From: Marinobacter sp. LA51
Lineage (GTDB): Bacteria > Pseudomonadota > Gammaproteobacteria > Pseudomonadales > Oleiphilaceae
Reading direction: 5' to 3'
DNA: 64,000 bases
Assembly: GCF_030297175.1 (NCBI RefSeq)
Contig: NZ_AP028070.1
Coordinates: forward strand, 2,852,001 to 2,916,000
Each line of letters opens with the position of its first letter. The first letter of the stretch is position 1. Shown here in pieces: positions 53,106 to 60,681 of the stretch. The notes beneath the pieces are model-generated. The model searched no databases, was not told the DNA's origin, and saw nothing but the letters and a program-made list of their open reading frames with translations. A program made the translations under genes and the position numbers.

Positions 53106-54266
53106 TCAGCCCAGAGCCGTTGCGCCCCAAAGGCTTGCGGCGAACCAGACCAGAAGTGGCACTCTCACCCACTCGAGCCACTGAAAGCGGGTCCGGTTTT
53201 CCAACAGATCCCCGGCAATGACCAGCCCGCCGATCACCAGCACCGTTCCCGTAGCTACCTGCCACCCGGGCAGTTGTGGCGAGAAGAAGATAAACGCGGT
53301 GCAGACGATAAATGTCAGCATCATGGAGCAGCCCACATAGAGCTTTTTGCCAGGAGTGGTCTGTGGGTCGTACTTGGGCCGGTCGCTGCAACCGGTTTTC
53401 TGCATGCCCGGATCAGCGGCGTCCATAGCCAGGCAATCCGCCGGGCGCCAGCCAGTGGGCCGAAACCACAGCGATACCTTGTCCTGCCAGCGCGCGGTGT
53501 TGATGGTGTCGCGGGCCAGCATCGACCAGTGCTGCAGGTTGGCGCGAACCGGGTTCAGGGTATCCAGCGGACGGGTTGTCCCGTAATGGCACGGCTCGTC
53601 CGCCAGCTCCGGCTGCCAGGTGCCAAACAGACGGTCCCAGATCACCAGGGTGCCGCCGTAATTGCGATCAATGTAGATCGGGTTCTTGGCATGATGTACA
53701 CGGTGGCTAGACGGCGTAGACATCACCCCTTCAATTATCGGAATGCGGTTAATGGACTGGGTATGCAACCAGAACTGGTACATCTTGAGCACCACGAACT
53801 GAACCACGAAGACCACCGGCGGACAGCCCAGCACCGCCAGAGGCAAGTAGAACACCCAGGAAAAAGCGTACTGGAATGCACTCTGGCGCAACGCCGTGGT
53901 GAAGTTGTATTCCTCACCCTGGTGATGACCCACGTGCGCGCCCCACAGGAGGTTGATCTGGTGGGCGATGCGATGAAACCAGTAGTAACAGAAGTCGACG
54001 CCCAGAAAGAACACCAGCCAGGTGATCGGATTCTCCACCTGAAAATCGATCAACCGATGGTTCTGCCACAGCCAGATAAATACCGCGAAGGTATAGGCTT
54101 TCAGCAAGGCATCGGAAATGAGCAACAAAAGGCCCATGGACAGGCTGTTCACACTGTCGTTAAAGCGGTGCAAACTGCGACCCTGCAGCCGCAACACGCC
54201 GTACTCCACCAGCATCAGTATGAGGAATAGCGGAATGGCCAGGCCATTGATGTTGTAGTCGCTCAT
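53106..54266 (-). CDS. Sterol desaturase-family membrane oxygenase, alkylglycerol monooxygenase-like layout
   Basis: A 386-residue protein from ATG 54266. The N-terminal part (about 1-260) carries the di-iron histidine clusters: H-R-I-A-H near 98, H-V-G-H-H near 112 and H-R-V-H-H-A-K-N near 192. A C-terminal section with three more hydrophobic helices follows, giving a length and layout like eukaryotic alkylglycerol monooxygenase. The substrate is probably an ether lipid or sterol-like lipid. It is larger than the relative at 38034. Confidence 0.85.
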   Translation of the reverse strand: MSDYNINGLAIPLFLILMLVEYGVLRLQGRSLHRFNDSVNSLSMGLLLLISDALLKAYTFAVFIWLWQNHRLIDFQVENPITWLVFFLGVDFCYYWFHRIAHQINLLWGAHVGHHQGEEYNFTTALRQSAFQYAFSWVFYLPLAVLGCPPVVFVVQFVVLKMYQFWLHTQSINRIPIIEGVMSTPSSHRVHHAKNPIYIDRNYGGTLVIWDRLFGTWQPELADEPCHYGTTRPLDTLNPVRANLQHWSMLARDTINTARWQDKVSLWFRPTGWRPADCLAMDAADPGMQKTGCSDRPKYDPQTTPGKKLYVGCSMMLTFIVCTAFIFFSPQLPGWQVATGTVLVIGGLVIAGDLLENRTRFQWLEWVRVPLLVWFAASLWGATALG

Positions 54267-54424
54267 ACTGTCGCCTCGACCACTGGGCACGAATTAAAAT
54301 GAGACATTTGATGTTGTCCTTGTTATTTCATTAAGAGCCTAACAAAGAGCAACGCATGAGGCCTCGAATATGTTCCGTCCTGCACTGATCGAGGCCTGAA
54401 AAGATAGACTGCCAAGGAGCACCG

Positions 54425-54988
54425 ATGACTTCCCCACACCGCATCTACCTCGCCGGCCCGGAGGTCTTTTTTCCGAAACAGGAACACCGGGCCATCGTGG
54501 CCGAGAAAAAGCGACTGCTCCGGGAGCATGGATTTGAGGGTGTCGACCCACTGGATACTGATCTGGCGTTCCCCGAGCACGAATCGAAGCAGGATCAAGG
54601 CCTGCGAATCTACCGGGCAAACCGGGAGCTAATGGACAGCTGCGATGCCATTATCGCCAACCTGACTCCGTTCAGGGGCATTAGCGCGGACCCGGGTACG
54701 GTGTTCGAAGTGGGCTATATGATCGGCCAGGGCAAGCCCGCGTTCGGGTTTACCATGAACAGCCAGAGCTATCACGAGCGCGCCGGTTCCGGCAGCCGGG
54801 ACGAGCTTGGCCACGCCATTGAGGACTTCGAGCTCAGCGACAACCTGATGATTGACTGTGGCATTACCGAATCCGGCGGCGGCTTATTTATTGCGAAGGG
54901 CCCAGAGGATCACAGCCATTTTTCCAGTGAAGTCTTCAGTGACTGCGTGAGCGCTTTGGCGTGTTGTCCGACCACCGCAACCGCCTAG
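54425..54988 (+). CDS. Nucleoside 2-deoxyribosyltransferase
   Basis: A 187-residue protein of the nucleoside 2-deoxyribosyltransferase family, which exchanges bases between deoxynucleosides for purine/pyrimidine salvage. Features: I-Y-L-A-G-P-E-V-F at the N-terminus (substrate loop), the D-S-C-D-A-I-I-A-N-L-T-P-F-R-G segment and the catalytic glutamate in G-T-V-F-E-V-G-Y, near residue 98. AAGGAG lies before ATG 54425. It is a single gene. Confidence 0.9.
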   Translation: MTSPHRIYLAGPEVFFPKQEHRAIVAEKKRLLREHGFEGVDPLDTDLAFPEHESKQDQGLRIYRANRELMDSCDAIIANLTPFRGISADPGTVFEVGYMIGQGKPAFGFTMNSQSYHERAGSGSRDELGHAIEDFELSDNLMIDCGITESGGGLFIAKGPEDHSHFSSEVFSDCVSALACCPTTATA

Positions 54989-55206
54989 CGTTGCCTGACT
55001 CTGGGGTACGCCGCAAGGTAAGGCGTCTACACACGGCCCACCCTCGATTCATCGCAGTGTCCATATTTCTTACAAGTCGCATTCCACTTCAGAAATAACC
55101 ATACAGTCTGCTCCCACTGCAGGCCCCGAGCGAACAACGGGAGCAATTGATATTCCACGCCAGTTGTTAGCTGCAAATGTTTTTTGAACGGGGTCACGCA
55201 GATTGA

Positions 55207-55222
55207 CGTCAGGTTCTTTTAC
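55207..55222 (+). promoter_or_regulatory. Candidate activator site of the third PEP-CTERM gene
   Basis: CGTCAGGTTCTTTTAC, 62 bases before the -24 GG. It differs from the site at 37675-37690 in only two of 16 positions. Confidence 0.5.
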
Positions 55223-55283
55223 TTTTCTATTGCAAAAAACTTACAACCTTAATTAATGCCAATAAAAACAATGCATTAATTAT

Positions 55284-55299
55284 TGGTCTGTATCTTGCT
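55284..55299 (+). promoter_or_regulatory. Sigma-54-like (-24/-12) promoter of the third PEP-CTERM gene
   Basis: TGGTCTG (55284-55290), four bases TATC, TTGCT (55295-55299). GG and GC are exactly ten bases apart. The best fit of the three to TGGCACG-N4-TTGCW. ATG follows 45 bases after the GC. Confidence 0.65.
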
Positions 55300-55343
55300 C
55301 ACATGCAGCCGTGCGAGAAAACAAATAACTCTAGGGAAAGAGT

Positions 55344-56015
55344 ATGAAAATAATAACCTTCTTAGTGGCTAGTATTATGTGTGCGAGCTTGGCGAAGGCC
55401 GGGCTGATAACCGAAGGCACCATCCAACGGCTCGGTGAAACTCAATCCTCCATCGATCTATGGGGATTTTCGACCTCAGGTGGCGATGTCACGTTTGACC
55501 TTCTCTCATGGGAAATCGAGGCAACTACCGGCTTGGCCCGGGATGTAAATGGCGACGGCGAGCTGGCGTTCCTCGACACCTATATTTACCTTTTGAAAAA
55601 CGATGGCGTTCTAACCCAAGACGACAAGATCAATCGCAATGACGACTCCCCAACCACTCTCGGCTCCGACGGTTCAATTCACTACTACGACTCTTTCATG
55701 TCATCCAATCTGACCGCCGGCGATTACTTTCTTGCTGTCGGTGCGTTTGGTCTCTCTATGAACGAGATACTGGCCGGAATCAATGAGTCGGCTTTCTACC
55801 CTGACTCCTGTGCCGATGGAATTGGCGAGGAATGCGACAGAGTTCGATCGGACCACGGCGACTACCGAATCACCTGGACCGGCGATGTTTCGCTCACCCA
55901 GAATCCCGGGGTGGTAATCAGCGCTCCCGAACCAGGGACCTTGGCTTTGCTGTCGCTGGGGCTTCTGAGTGTCGGCCTTTCCCGCAAAATTAAGCGCAGT
56001 CAGAACACTCGATAA
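55344..56015 (+). CDS. PEP-CTERM sorting-domain protein (DVUA0089-like)
   Basis: A 223-residue exported protein: signal peptide about 1-19 (A-K-A-G), a beta-rich domain with calcium-loop-like 'D-V-N-G-D-G-E' (68-74), 'L-K-N-D-G-V-L' and 'L-T-A-G-D-Y-F-L-A-V-G', and a canonical P-E-P-G-T-L at 195-200 followed by a hydrophobic span and basic tail (S-R-K-I-K-R-S). The middle resembles the DVUA0089 family of surface proteins. It should be exported by Sec, processed by an exosortase and released or attached to extracellular polysaccharide. GGGAAAG lies upstream of ATG 55344. Confidence 0.87.
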   Translation: MKIITFLVASIMCASLAKAGLITEGTIQRLGETQSSIDLWGFSTSGGDVTFDLLSWEIEATTGLARDVNGDGELAFLDTYIYLLKNDGVLTQDDKINRNDDSPTTLGSDGSIHYYDSFMSSNLTAGDYFLAVGAFGLSMNEILAGINESAFYPDSCADGIGEECDRVRSDHGDYRITWTGDVSLTQNPGVVISAPEPGTLALLSLGLLSVGLSRKIKRSQNTR

Positions 56016-56204
56016 CCTTCACACAACAGGTCGCCACTGAGACCCAGTATCGGCCTGCTTCATTTTTTCGCCGACTCCTTGCAACACCCGGCTTGAAACT
56101 CGTCTGTACAACCGCTACACACGCGTCGGCTTCGACTTGTCCACCAACCCCGCACAGCGCTGTTACGTTGTGTACGATTCCTTCCGTGGGCCCGAAGCTA
56201 GCGA

Positions 56205-56501
56205 TTAACGCGTAAAATCCTCGATCTCATCATAGGCCTGAACGGAAAGCTGCGTACCCAGCTTTCGCATGCCCTCCATCTGCTCCGGGTTTTGAGCCCC
56301 CCAGAACGCCTGCCAGGCCTCCAGCGATTCCCACTTTGCGATCGTTAGAATTTCTTCCTCGGCCTCTGAGGCCTTAAGCATGAAACTGCCCAAAGCGCCG
56401 GGAACTTGCTCATGAATTTGGTTGGTTGTATGACGCCAGGCGACCTTGAAGGCCTCAAAGTTCTCCGACGACACTCGCCAGCGATAAATGACCCTGATCA
56501 C
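56205..56501 (-). CDS. Antibiotic biosynthesis monooxygenase (ABM) domain protein
   Basis: A 98-residue ferredoxin-like fold protein of the ABM family: 'Y-R-W-R-V-S-S-E-N-F-E-A-F-K' at the start, 'L-T-I-A-K-W-E-S-L-E-A-W-Q-A-F-W-G' in the centre. Members include heme-degrading and quinol-forming enzymes and many of unknown role. Start is GTG 56501 with AGGGGG four bases upstream. It is downstream of the nitroreductase gene on the same strand. Confidence 0.85.
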   Translation of the reverse strand: MIRVIYRWRVSSENFEAFKVAWRHTTNQIHEQVPGALGSFMLKASEAEEEILTIAKWESLEAWQAFWGAQNPEQMEGMRKLGTQLSVQAYDEIEDFTR

Positions 56502-56584
56502 ATTTCCCCCTTATATCGTCCTGATGCTCACCGACGCGATCACTGCTTCCCGGTTTCAGCGGTATGGGTTCCGGTTCACAATTC

Positions 56585-57211
56585 CTAGCGTCGAATCACG
56601 AAGTCGTCAAAATCGAAGCGGACCTTGGGTAAATCCGAGCTATGGTCTCTCGGGCTCCGGAGCCCCAGCGCGACAATGGCGCTGGTTTCCAGCCCTAGAT
56701 CGTTGAGCCCCAGAATCTGGTTATAGGCACGGGCGTCAATCCCGGTCATGGGACAACTGTCAATTCTCATAGAAGCCGCTGCCGCAAGCAGCGTCCCGAG
56801 CGCAATGTAGGCTTGTTGATGCGCCCAACCCGTCTGTTCCGCTTCCGATTTTGCGGCTAAAGCCTTTTTCATATGATCGGCGTAACCCGCAATATCTGAA
56901 TAAGAAACATCCCTGACGTTCTGGTACTTCGTGATGTAACGATCAACGGTGTGGTCACCAACGCGAGTCTCTACGGCAAAGACGATCAAATGAGAACAGT
57001 TCAGAACCTTATGCTGTCCATAGGAGTGCGGCAGCAAATCCCTGCGCAGATCCTGAGATTCGATCATGATTACTTTGTAAGGCTGAAGGCCGTAGGAGGA
57101 AGCACTTTTGCGCGTGGCGTCCAGTAGGTTTTCAACGATTTTGGTATCCAGTTTCTCCGGAGAAAACTCACGGACGGCGTAGCGCCAATCCAGAGCGGAG
57201 TGGATATCCAT
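56585..57211 (-). CDS. Nitroreductase-family NAD(P)H oxidoreductase
   Basis: A 208-residue flavoprotein. ATG 57211 is chosen because GGGGGAG lies five bases upstream; the frame is open 35 codons further. 'A-L-D-W-R-Y-A-V-R-E-F' with the FMN-binding arginines is at the N-terminus and 'S-S-Y-G-L-Q-P-Y-K' is near 37. 'I-D-S-C-P-M-T-G-I-D' near 147 and 'V-A-L-G-L-R-S-P-R-D' near the end complete the family pattern. It reduces nitro compounds, quinones or similar acceptors. A LysR gene lies upstream on the same strand. Confidence 0.9.
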   Translation of the reverse strand: MDIHSALDWRYAVREFSPEKLDTKIVENLLDATRKSASSYGLQPYKVIMIESQDLRRDLLPHSYGQHKVLNCSHLIVFAVETRVGDHTVDRYITKYQNVRDVSYSDIAGYADHMKKALAAKSEAEQTGWAHQQAYIALGTLLAAAASMRIDSCPMTGIDARAYNQILGLNDLGLETSAIVALGLRSPRDHSSDLPKVRFDFDDFVIRR

Positions 57212-57420
57212 TATTTCTCCCCCTTTAAAGGGATGGTGACCGGACGGCATCGTGATCTGGGGCACTACTGAATAACGTTTCATGGATCTCACCTCGTTTG
57301 GATAGGAGGTTTTCACTCTATGAAACAGGCCAACACTAATAAACGGACAGTATGGAACTTTATACTTTCCATTTTTGAAACAATCAGGCCGAAACCGATT
57401 AACGCCTTGCCATCAAGACG

Positions 57421-58317
57421 CTACTCCCAATAGGGCTTTTCCCCCAAATGCTGATCCACATGCTCCAGCAAAAGGCGGACTTTCGTTGGCTGTTTCCGCC
57501 CAGGAGGGAAGATGGCAAACACGGTGTAAGGCTTGGGAGGAAATTCCTCAAGCAACGGAACCAGCGTCCCGTTTTCTATATCCGTCTGTACCAGAAAGCG
57601 CGGGAGAAACCCCACCCCCAAACCTCGCAACAGGCTCTGACGAATGGCCAGGCTGCTATCAGTTCTGAAATTGCCATTAACCGTGACTTGTTTCTCTCCC
57701 AGCTCCCAGACTCTGGGACGATCATGATGGGTAAAAGCCAGGCAATTGTGCTGGACAAGATCAGTAGGGCGTTTGATCTCCGCGGCATTTGCAAGATACC
57801 CCGGTGACGCGCAGACAATATTCCGCGACTGCCGCAAAGGCTTGGCGAGCATGCTCGAGTCAGGGAGCGCACTACGGACCCGAATCGCGATATCAACACC
57901 CTGCTCGACAAGATCAACCATCTGATCGCTGAGCTGAAGGTCCACTTCTATTTCCGGGTAACGAATGAGAAAACTATCGATGGCCTCGGTAATGTGAGTC
58001 AGACCGAATGACATAGGCACGTTGATCCGGATGATCCCCTTGGGCTCAGCCTGAAATCCTCTGGCCTCCAACTCCGCTTCCTCAAGATCGTCCAGAATGG
58101 CCTGGGTTCGCTTCAGAAACGCCAGCCCCGCATCGGTCAAATGCATGCGCCGTGTCGTCCGGCTGATTAGTCGAGTACCTACGTCTTGTTCCAGGAAAGC
58201 GATGTGCTTGCTGACCGTCGCAGCGGTTACACCCAGATCGTCTGCCGCTCGGGTGAAACTGCCCACTTCCGCAACACGCCGAAAAACCTTCATGGCAACC
58301 AGTTTGTCAGTGGCCAT
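57421..58317 (-). CDS. LysR-family regulator (CrgA/AaeR-type)
   Basis: A 298-residue LysR protein from ATG 58317 (AGGAG five bases upstream). HTH 'S-F-T-R-A-A-D-D-L-G-V-T-A-A-T-V-S-K-H' near residues 20-38, then the CrgA-type effector domain with 'G-V-D-I-A-I-R-V' and 'G-L-G-V-G-F-L-P'. It is divergent from the EamA exporter (126 bases between starts) and upstream of the nitroreductase, so it could control either or both. Confidence 0.9.
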   Translation of the reverse strand: MATDKLVAMKVFRRVAEVGSFTRAADDLGVTAATVSKHIAFLEQDVGTRLISRTTRRMHLTDAGLAFLKRTQAILDDLEEAELEARGFQAEPKGIIRINVPMSFGLTHITEAIDSFLIRYPEIEVDLQLSDQMVDLVEQGVDIAIRVRSALPDSSMLAKPLRQSRNIVCASPGYLANAAEIKRPTDLVQHNCLAFTHHDRPRVWELGEKQVTVNGNFRTDSSLAIRQSLLRGLGVGFLPRFLVQTDIENGTLVPLLEEFPPKPYTVFAIFPPGRKQPTKVRLLLEHVDQHLGEKPYWE

Positions 58318-58442
58318 AGTTGCTCCTGAATAGTTTCCAAAGTGGAACAAGTATTATTCGAATAGACCCAGTTATCAAATGAATAGTATCAGGCAGACTG
58401 AGCATCAGATATTTCACCCCCGCACACTTTAGGAGGCGGACC

Positions 58443-59393
58443 ATGACTGCCCTGATCGCGAACCGACCGTTGCCACCCAAGGCAATTATCTGGGGTTTAC
58501 TGCTGGCTAATGGTTTCCTCATTGCACTGATGCTGGCCTTGGCAAAAGCGGCTACAGCTCAGGGGGTTCCAGCTATCACCTATGCGTTCTGGCAAACACT
58601 CATAGCAGGCGCGGTTCTGCTTCTTTGGCCCGGGCGGCCTTGCGCTATTTTCAAGCGGCGGCTGACCAAGTATTTTCTGATTAGCGGTCTGACCGGCATA
58701 GCCATTCCCAACGCCATCGCGTTTTATCTGGTGACCAAACTGGGCGCCGGCTTCACCGGCATCATGTATGCCCTGCCGCCCATATTCACATTCCTCATTG
58801 CGACTACAATGGGATTGGAATCCCGGAACTGGGCAAAGCTCACAGGTCTGGCAATTGCGGTCTCTGCTTGCGCCTGGATTGTGCTCCAGCGACATACGGA
58901 GATGCATCAACCTAGTGGGCTCTGGTTCGCCCTCGGCCTTTTGATTCCAGTCTCACTATCCATCGGTAATGTCTATCGTTCAGTGGCGTGGCCAACCGAC
59001 ACCATGCCCATGACGTTGGCCGCCGGCACTCTGCTCGCCTCTGCCGTGACTCTGGGTGCGCTGGCTGTGGCACTCAGAACGCCTTTGGTCTCAACAGAGT
59101 ACGGGACACAGTTTCTTACCATCATTATTCCTCAAGGCCTGCTGACCGCTCTGACTTACTACTGCGCATTCGAGCTACAAAAACGTTCCAACCCTGTGTT
59201 CTATAGCCAGCTTGGCGCCGTCGCGGCGATGTTTGGGCTGGCCATCGGCGTCGTCTGGTTTGACGAACGCTATTCCATGGCCATCTGGCTGGGGGCACTG
59301 ACGGTCATTGCAGGTCTTCGTATGAGTAACCGTGAACGTCAGCCTGAGAGTTCGCGAAACCGGGTTACCTCGGTCAAACTGAGAAATAGCTAA
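58443..59393 (+). CDS. EamA/DMT-family transporter
   Basis: A 316-residue membrane protein with ten predicted helices in two EamA repeats (about 12-150 and 165-298); 'Y-A-L-P-P-I-F-T-F-L' ends the first and 'F-Y-S-Q-L-G-A-V-A-A-M-F-G' is in the second. Drug/metabolite transporters usually export amino acids, metabolites or toxic compounds. AGGAGG lies six bases before ATG 58443. It is divergent from a LysR gene and ends in a stem-loop. Confidence 0.92.
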   Translation: MTALIANRPLPPKAIIWGLLLANGFLIALMLALAKAATAQGVPAITYAFWQTLIAGAVLLLWPGRPCAIFKRRLTKYFLISGLTGIAIPNAIAFYLVTKLGAGFTGIMYALPPIFTFLIATTMGLESRNWAKLTGLAIAVSACAWIVLQRHTEMHQPSGLWFALGLLIPVSLSIGNVYRSVAWPTDTMPMTLAAGTLLASAVTLGALAVALRTPLVSTEYGTQFLTIIIPQGLLTALTYYCAFELQKRSNPVFYSQLGAVAAMFGLAIGVVWFDERYSMAIWLGALTVIAGLRMSNRERQPESSRNRVTSVKLRNS

Positions 59394-59408
59394 GACGATC
59401 ACAGGCGT

Positions 59409-59445
59409 AAGTGACTGGACTGGGCTAGGCTCATTCCAGTCACTT
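59409..59445 (+). terminator. Stem-loop after the EamA transporter gene
   Basis: AAGTGACTGGA (59409-59419) pairs perfectly with TCCAGTCACTT (59435-59445) around a 15-base loop, 15 bases after the stop. There is only a weak T content after the stem, so it may be a terminator or a message-stabilising hairpin. Confidence 0.55.
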
Positions 59446-59475
59446 AGCAGAGAAGAAACGAGGGCATAGCTGAAC

Positions 59476-60213
59476 ATGACCCACACATCACCACCGGCCA
59501 GACTCGGCTTCCTCTACCCCGGCCACGCCGCCGAAGACGACTACCCACGGATGGGCTCCATGACAGAGCCGCATGCCGAGATTCATCTCGTTCACACGGA
59601 GTTTCAGGAAGATGCCCACACAGTGGAAGCGCTCAGTGAAATGGGCAGTGTCGGGAGGCTGACAGCCGGGGCTGGGGCGCTTGCAGGCTCCGGCATTGAG
59701 TCGGTGCTATGGACCTCTACCAGTGCCAGCTTCGTGCTTGGCCTGGACGGCATTCGCCAGCAGATCGACACCCTGGAGAAACTCCTCGGCGTACCTGCAT
59801 CAACCACCGCTATGGCATTCGCCCGGGCTGTGAAGGCAATCGATGCGAAAACCGTGGCCATTGCAGCGACCTACCCCGAGGATGTGGCGCAACGGTTCCA
59901 CCAGTTCCTGAATCATTTCGACATCGACGTGGTGCACCTATCCAGCCAGGGCATTGCCACTGCCGCCGAGGTGGGCACCTTGGGCAGGCAAGATGTGATT
60001 GATTTCGCCATCACCAACACACGCGAGAAGGCAGACGCCTTACTCATTCCCGACACCGCGCTGCATTCCGCCGCCTGGCTGACGGAGTTGGAGCAGGCCA
60101 TTGGTAAACCCGTTCTGACCGCCAATCAGGTCAGTTTTTGGGAAGCCTTGCGACTGTGCGGAAAATTGAAGCCACAAACCGGTCTGGGCAAGCTATTCAA
60201 AGTGGTTGAGTAA
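59476..60213 (+). CDS. Arylmalonate decarboxylase / maleate isomerase-like protein lacking the catalytic cysteines
   Basis: A 245-residue protein of the Asp/Glu racemase superfamily, closest in layout to arylmalonate decarboxylase. 'W-T-S-T-S-A-S-F' (79-86) aligns with the oxyanion-hole 'M-G-T-S-L-S-F', and 'N-Q-V-S-F-W-E-A-L-R-L-C-G' (217-229) with the C-terminal signature. The catalytic cysteine of the second lobe, expected in 'S-C-G-G', is Asp193 in I-P-D-T, and the first-lobe cysteine of racemases and maleate isomerase is also absent. Its activity is therefore uncertain; it may bind or transform a dicarboxylate by a different mechanism. Confidence 0.8.
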   Translation: MTHTSPPARLGFLYPGHAAEDDYPRMGSMTEPHAEIHLVHTEFQEDAHTVEALSEMGSVGRLTAGAGALAGSGIESVLWTSTSASFVLGLDGIRQQIDTLEKLLGVPASTTAMAFARAVKAIDAKTVAIAATYPEDVAQRFHQFLNHFDIDVVHLSSQGIATAAEVGTLGRQDVIDFAITNTREKADALLIPDTALHSAAWLTELEQAIGKPVLTANQVSFWEALRLCGKLKPQTGLGKLFKVVE

Positions 60214-60225
60214 AGGGGAAAACGA

Positions 60226-60681
60226 TCAAAGGACCAGCGACAGCCCGCCGGTGACGATGGCAAACAGAACCGACAGCCAGATCAAAGTCATCCAGGGGAA
60301 CGGCGGCGGAGGCGGCTCCACCGCCAACTGTTCTTCCAGATAGTTTCTCAGCAAGCGGGTGTTGCGGGTATTGGCCTTGAAGATGGCATCAAAGGCGTCG
60401 CCTACCACAGGCAGCAGGCCGCCGAGAAAATCGATGCCCATGTTGCGCAGCATCCGCAGCTTCACGTCCTTGCTGGCTCCCGCTCGTTGCGCCTCAACCA
60501 GCACGTACCCAGACAACACCAGTCCGGCCATGTCACCCACTACCGGCAACAGGCCGATGACGGCTTCGGCGCCAATCTTGAATTTGGTGAAGGGAATGCC
60601 AATGCTGCTGTCGGTAAAGCGACTGAACTTGTCCAATCGCTCAAGGATCGCCCGCTGCCTGGCTTCACTTGGCTTCGTCAT
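60226..60681 (-). CDS. DUF4112 membrane protein
   Basis: A 151-residue protein. Its core, 'F-T-K-F-K-I-G-A-E-A-V-I-G-L-L-P-V-V-G-D' followed later by the related 'G-G-L-L-P-V-V-G-D-A-F-D' and 'K-A-N-T-R-N', is the DUF4112 signature, an internally repeated G-x-x-P-x-x-G-D hairpin. A C-terminal hydrophobic span (about 128-148) anchors it. Function unknown. It overlaps the MFS gene by four bases (ATGA). Confidence 0.88.
   Translation of the reverse strand: MTKPSEARQRAILERLDKFSRFTDSSIGIPFTKFKIGAEAVIGLLPVVGDMAGLVLSGYVLVEAQRAGASKDVKLRMLRNMGIDFLGGLLPVVGDAFDAIFKANTRNTRLLRNYLEEQLAVEPPPPPFPWMTLIWLSVLFAIVTGGLSLVL

Larger units (their letters stand above)
54989..55343. other. AT-rich intergenic region upstream of the third PEP-CTERM gene (355 bases)
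   Basis: No gene seen. The first 180 bases have ordinary composition. From about 55170 it becomes AT-rich with several A-tracts, and it holds the shared upstream motif (55207-55222) and a sigma-54-like promoter (55284-55299), described separately. The A-tracts between them would favour the DNA looping that sigma-54 activators need. Confidence 0.6.

Noticed and set aside
53007..54230. A 407-codon plus-strand frame
   Set aside because: Antisense to the desaturase-like gene, whose histidine motifs are clearly conserved on the minus strand; the plus-strand translation has no recognisable features.
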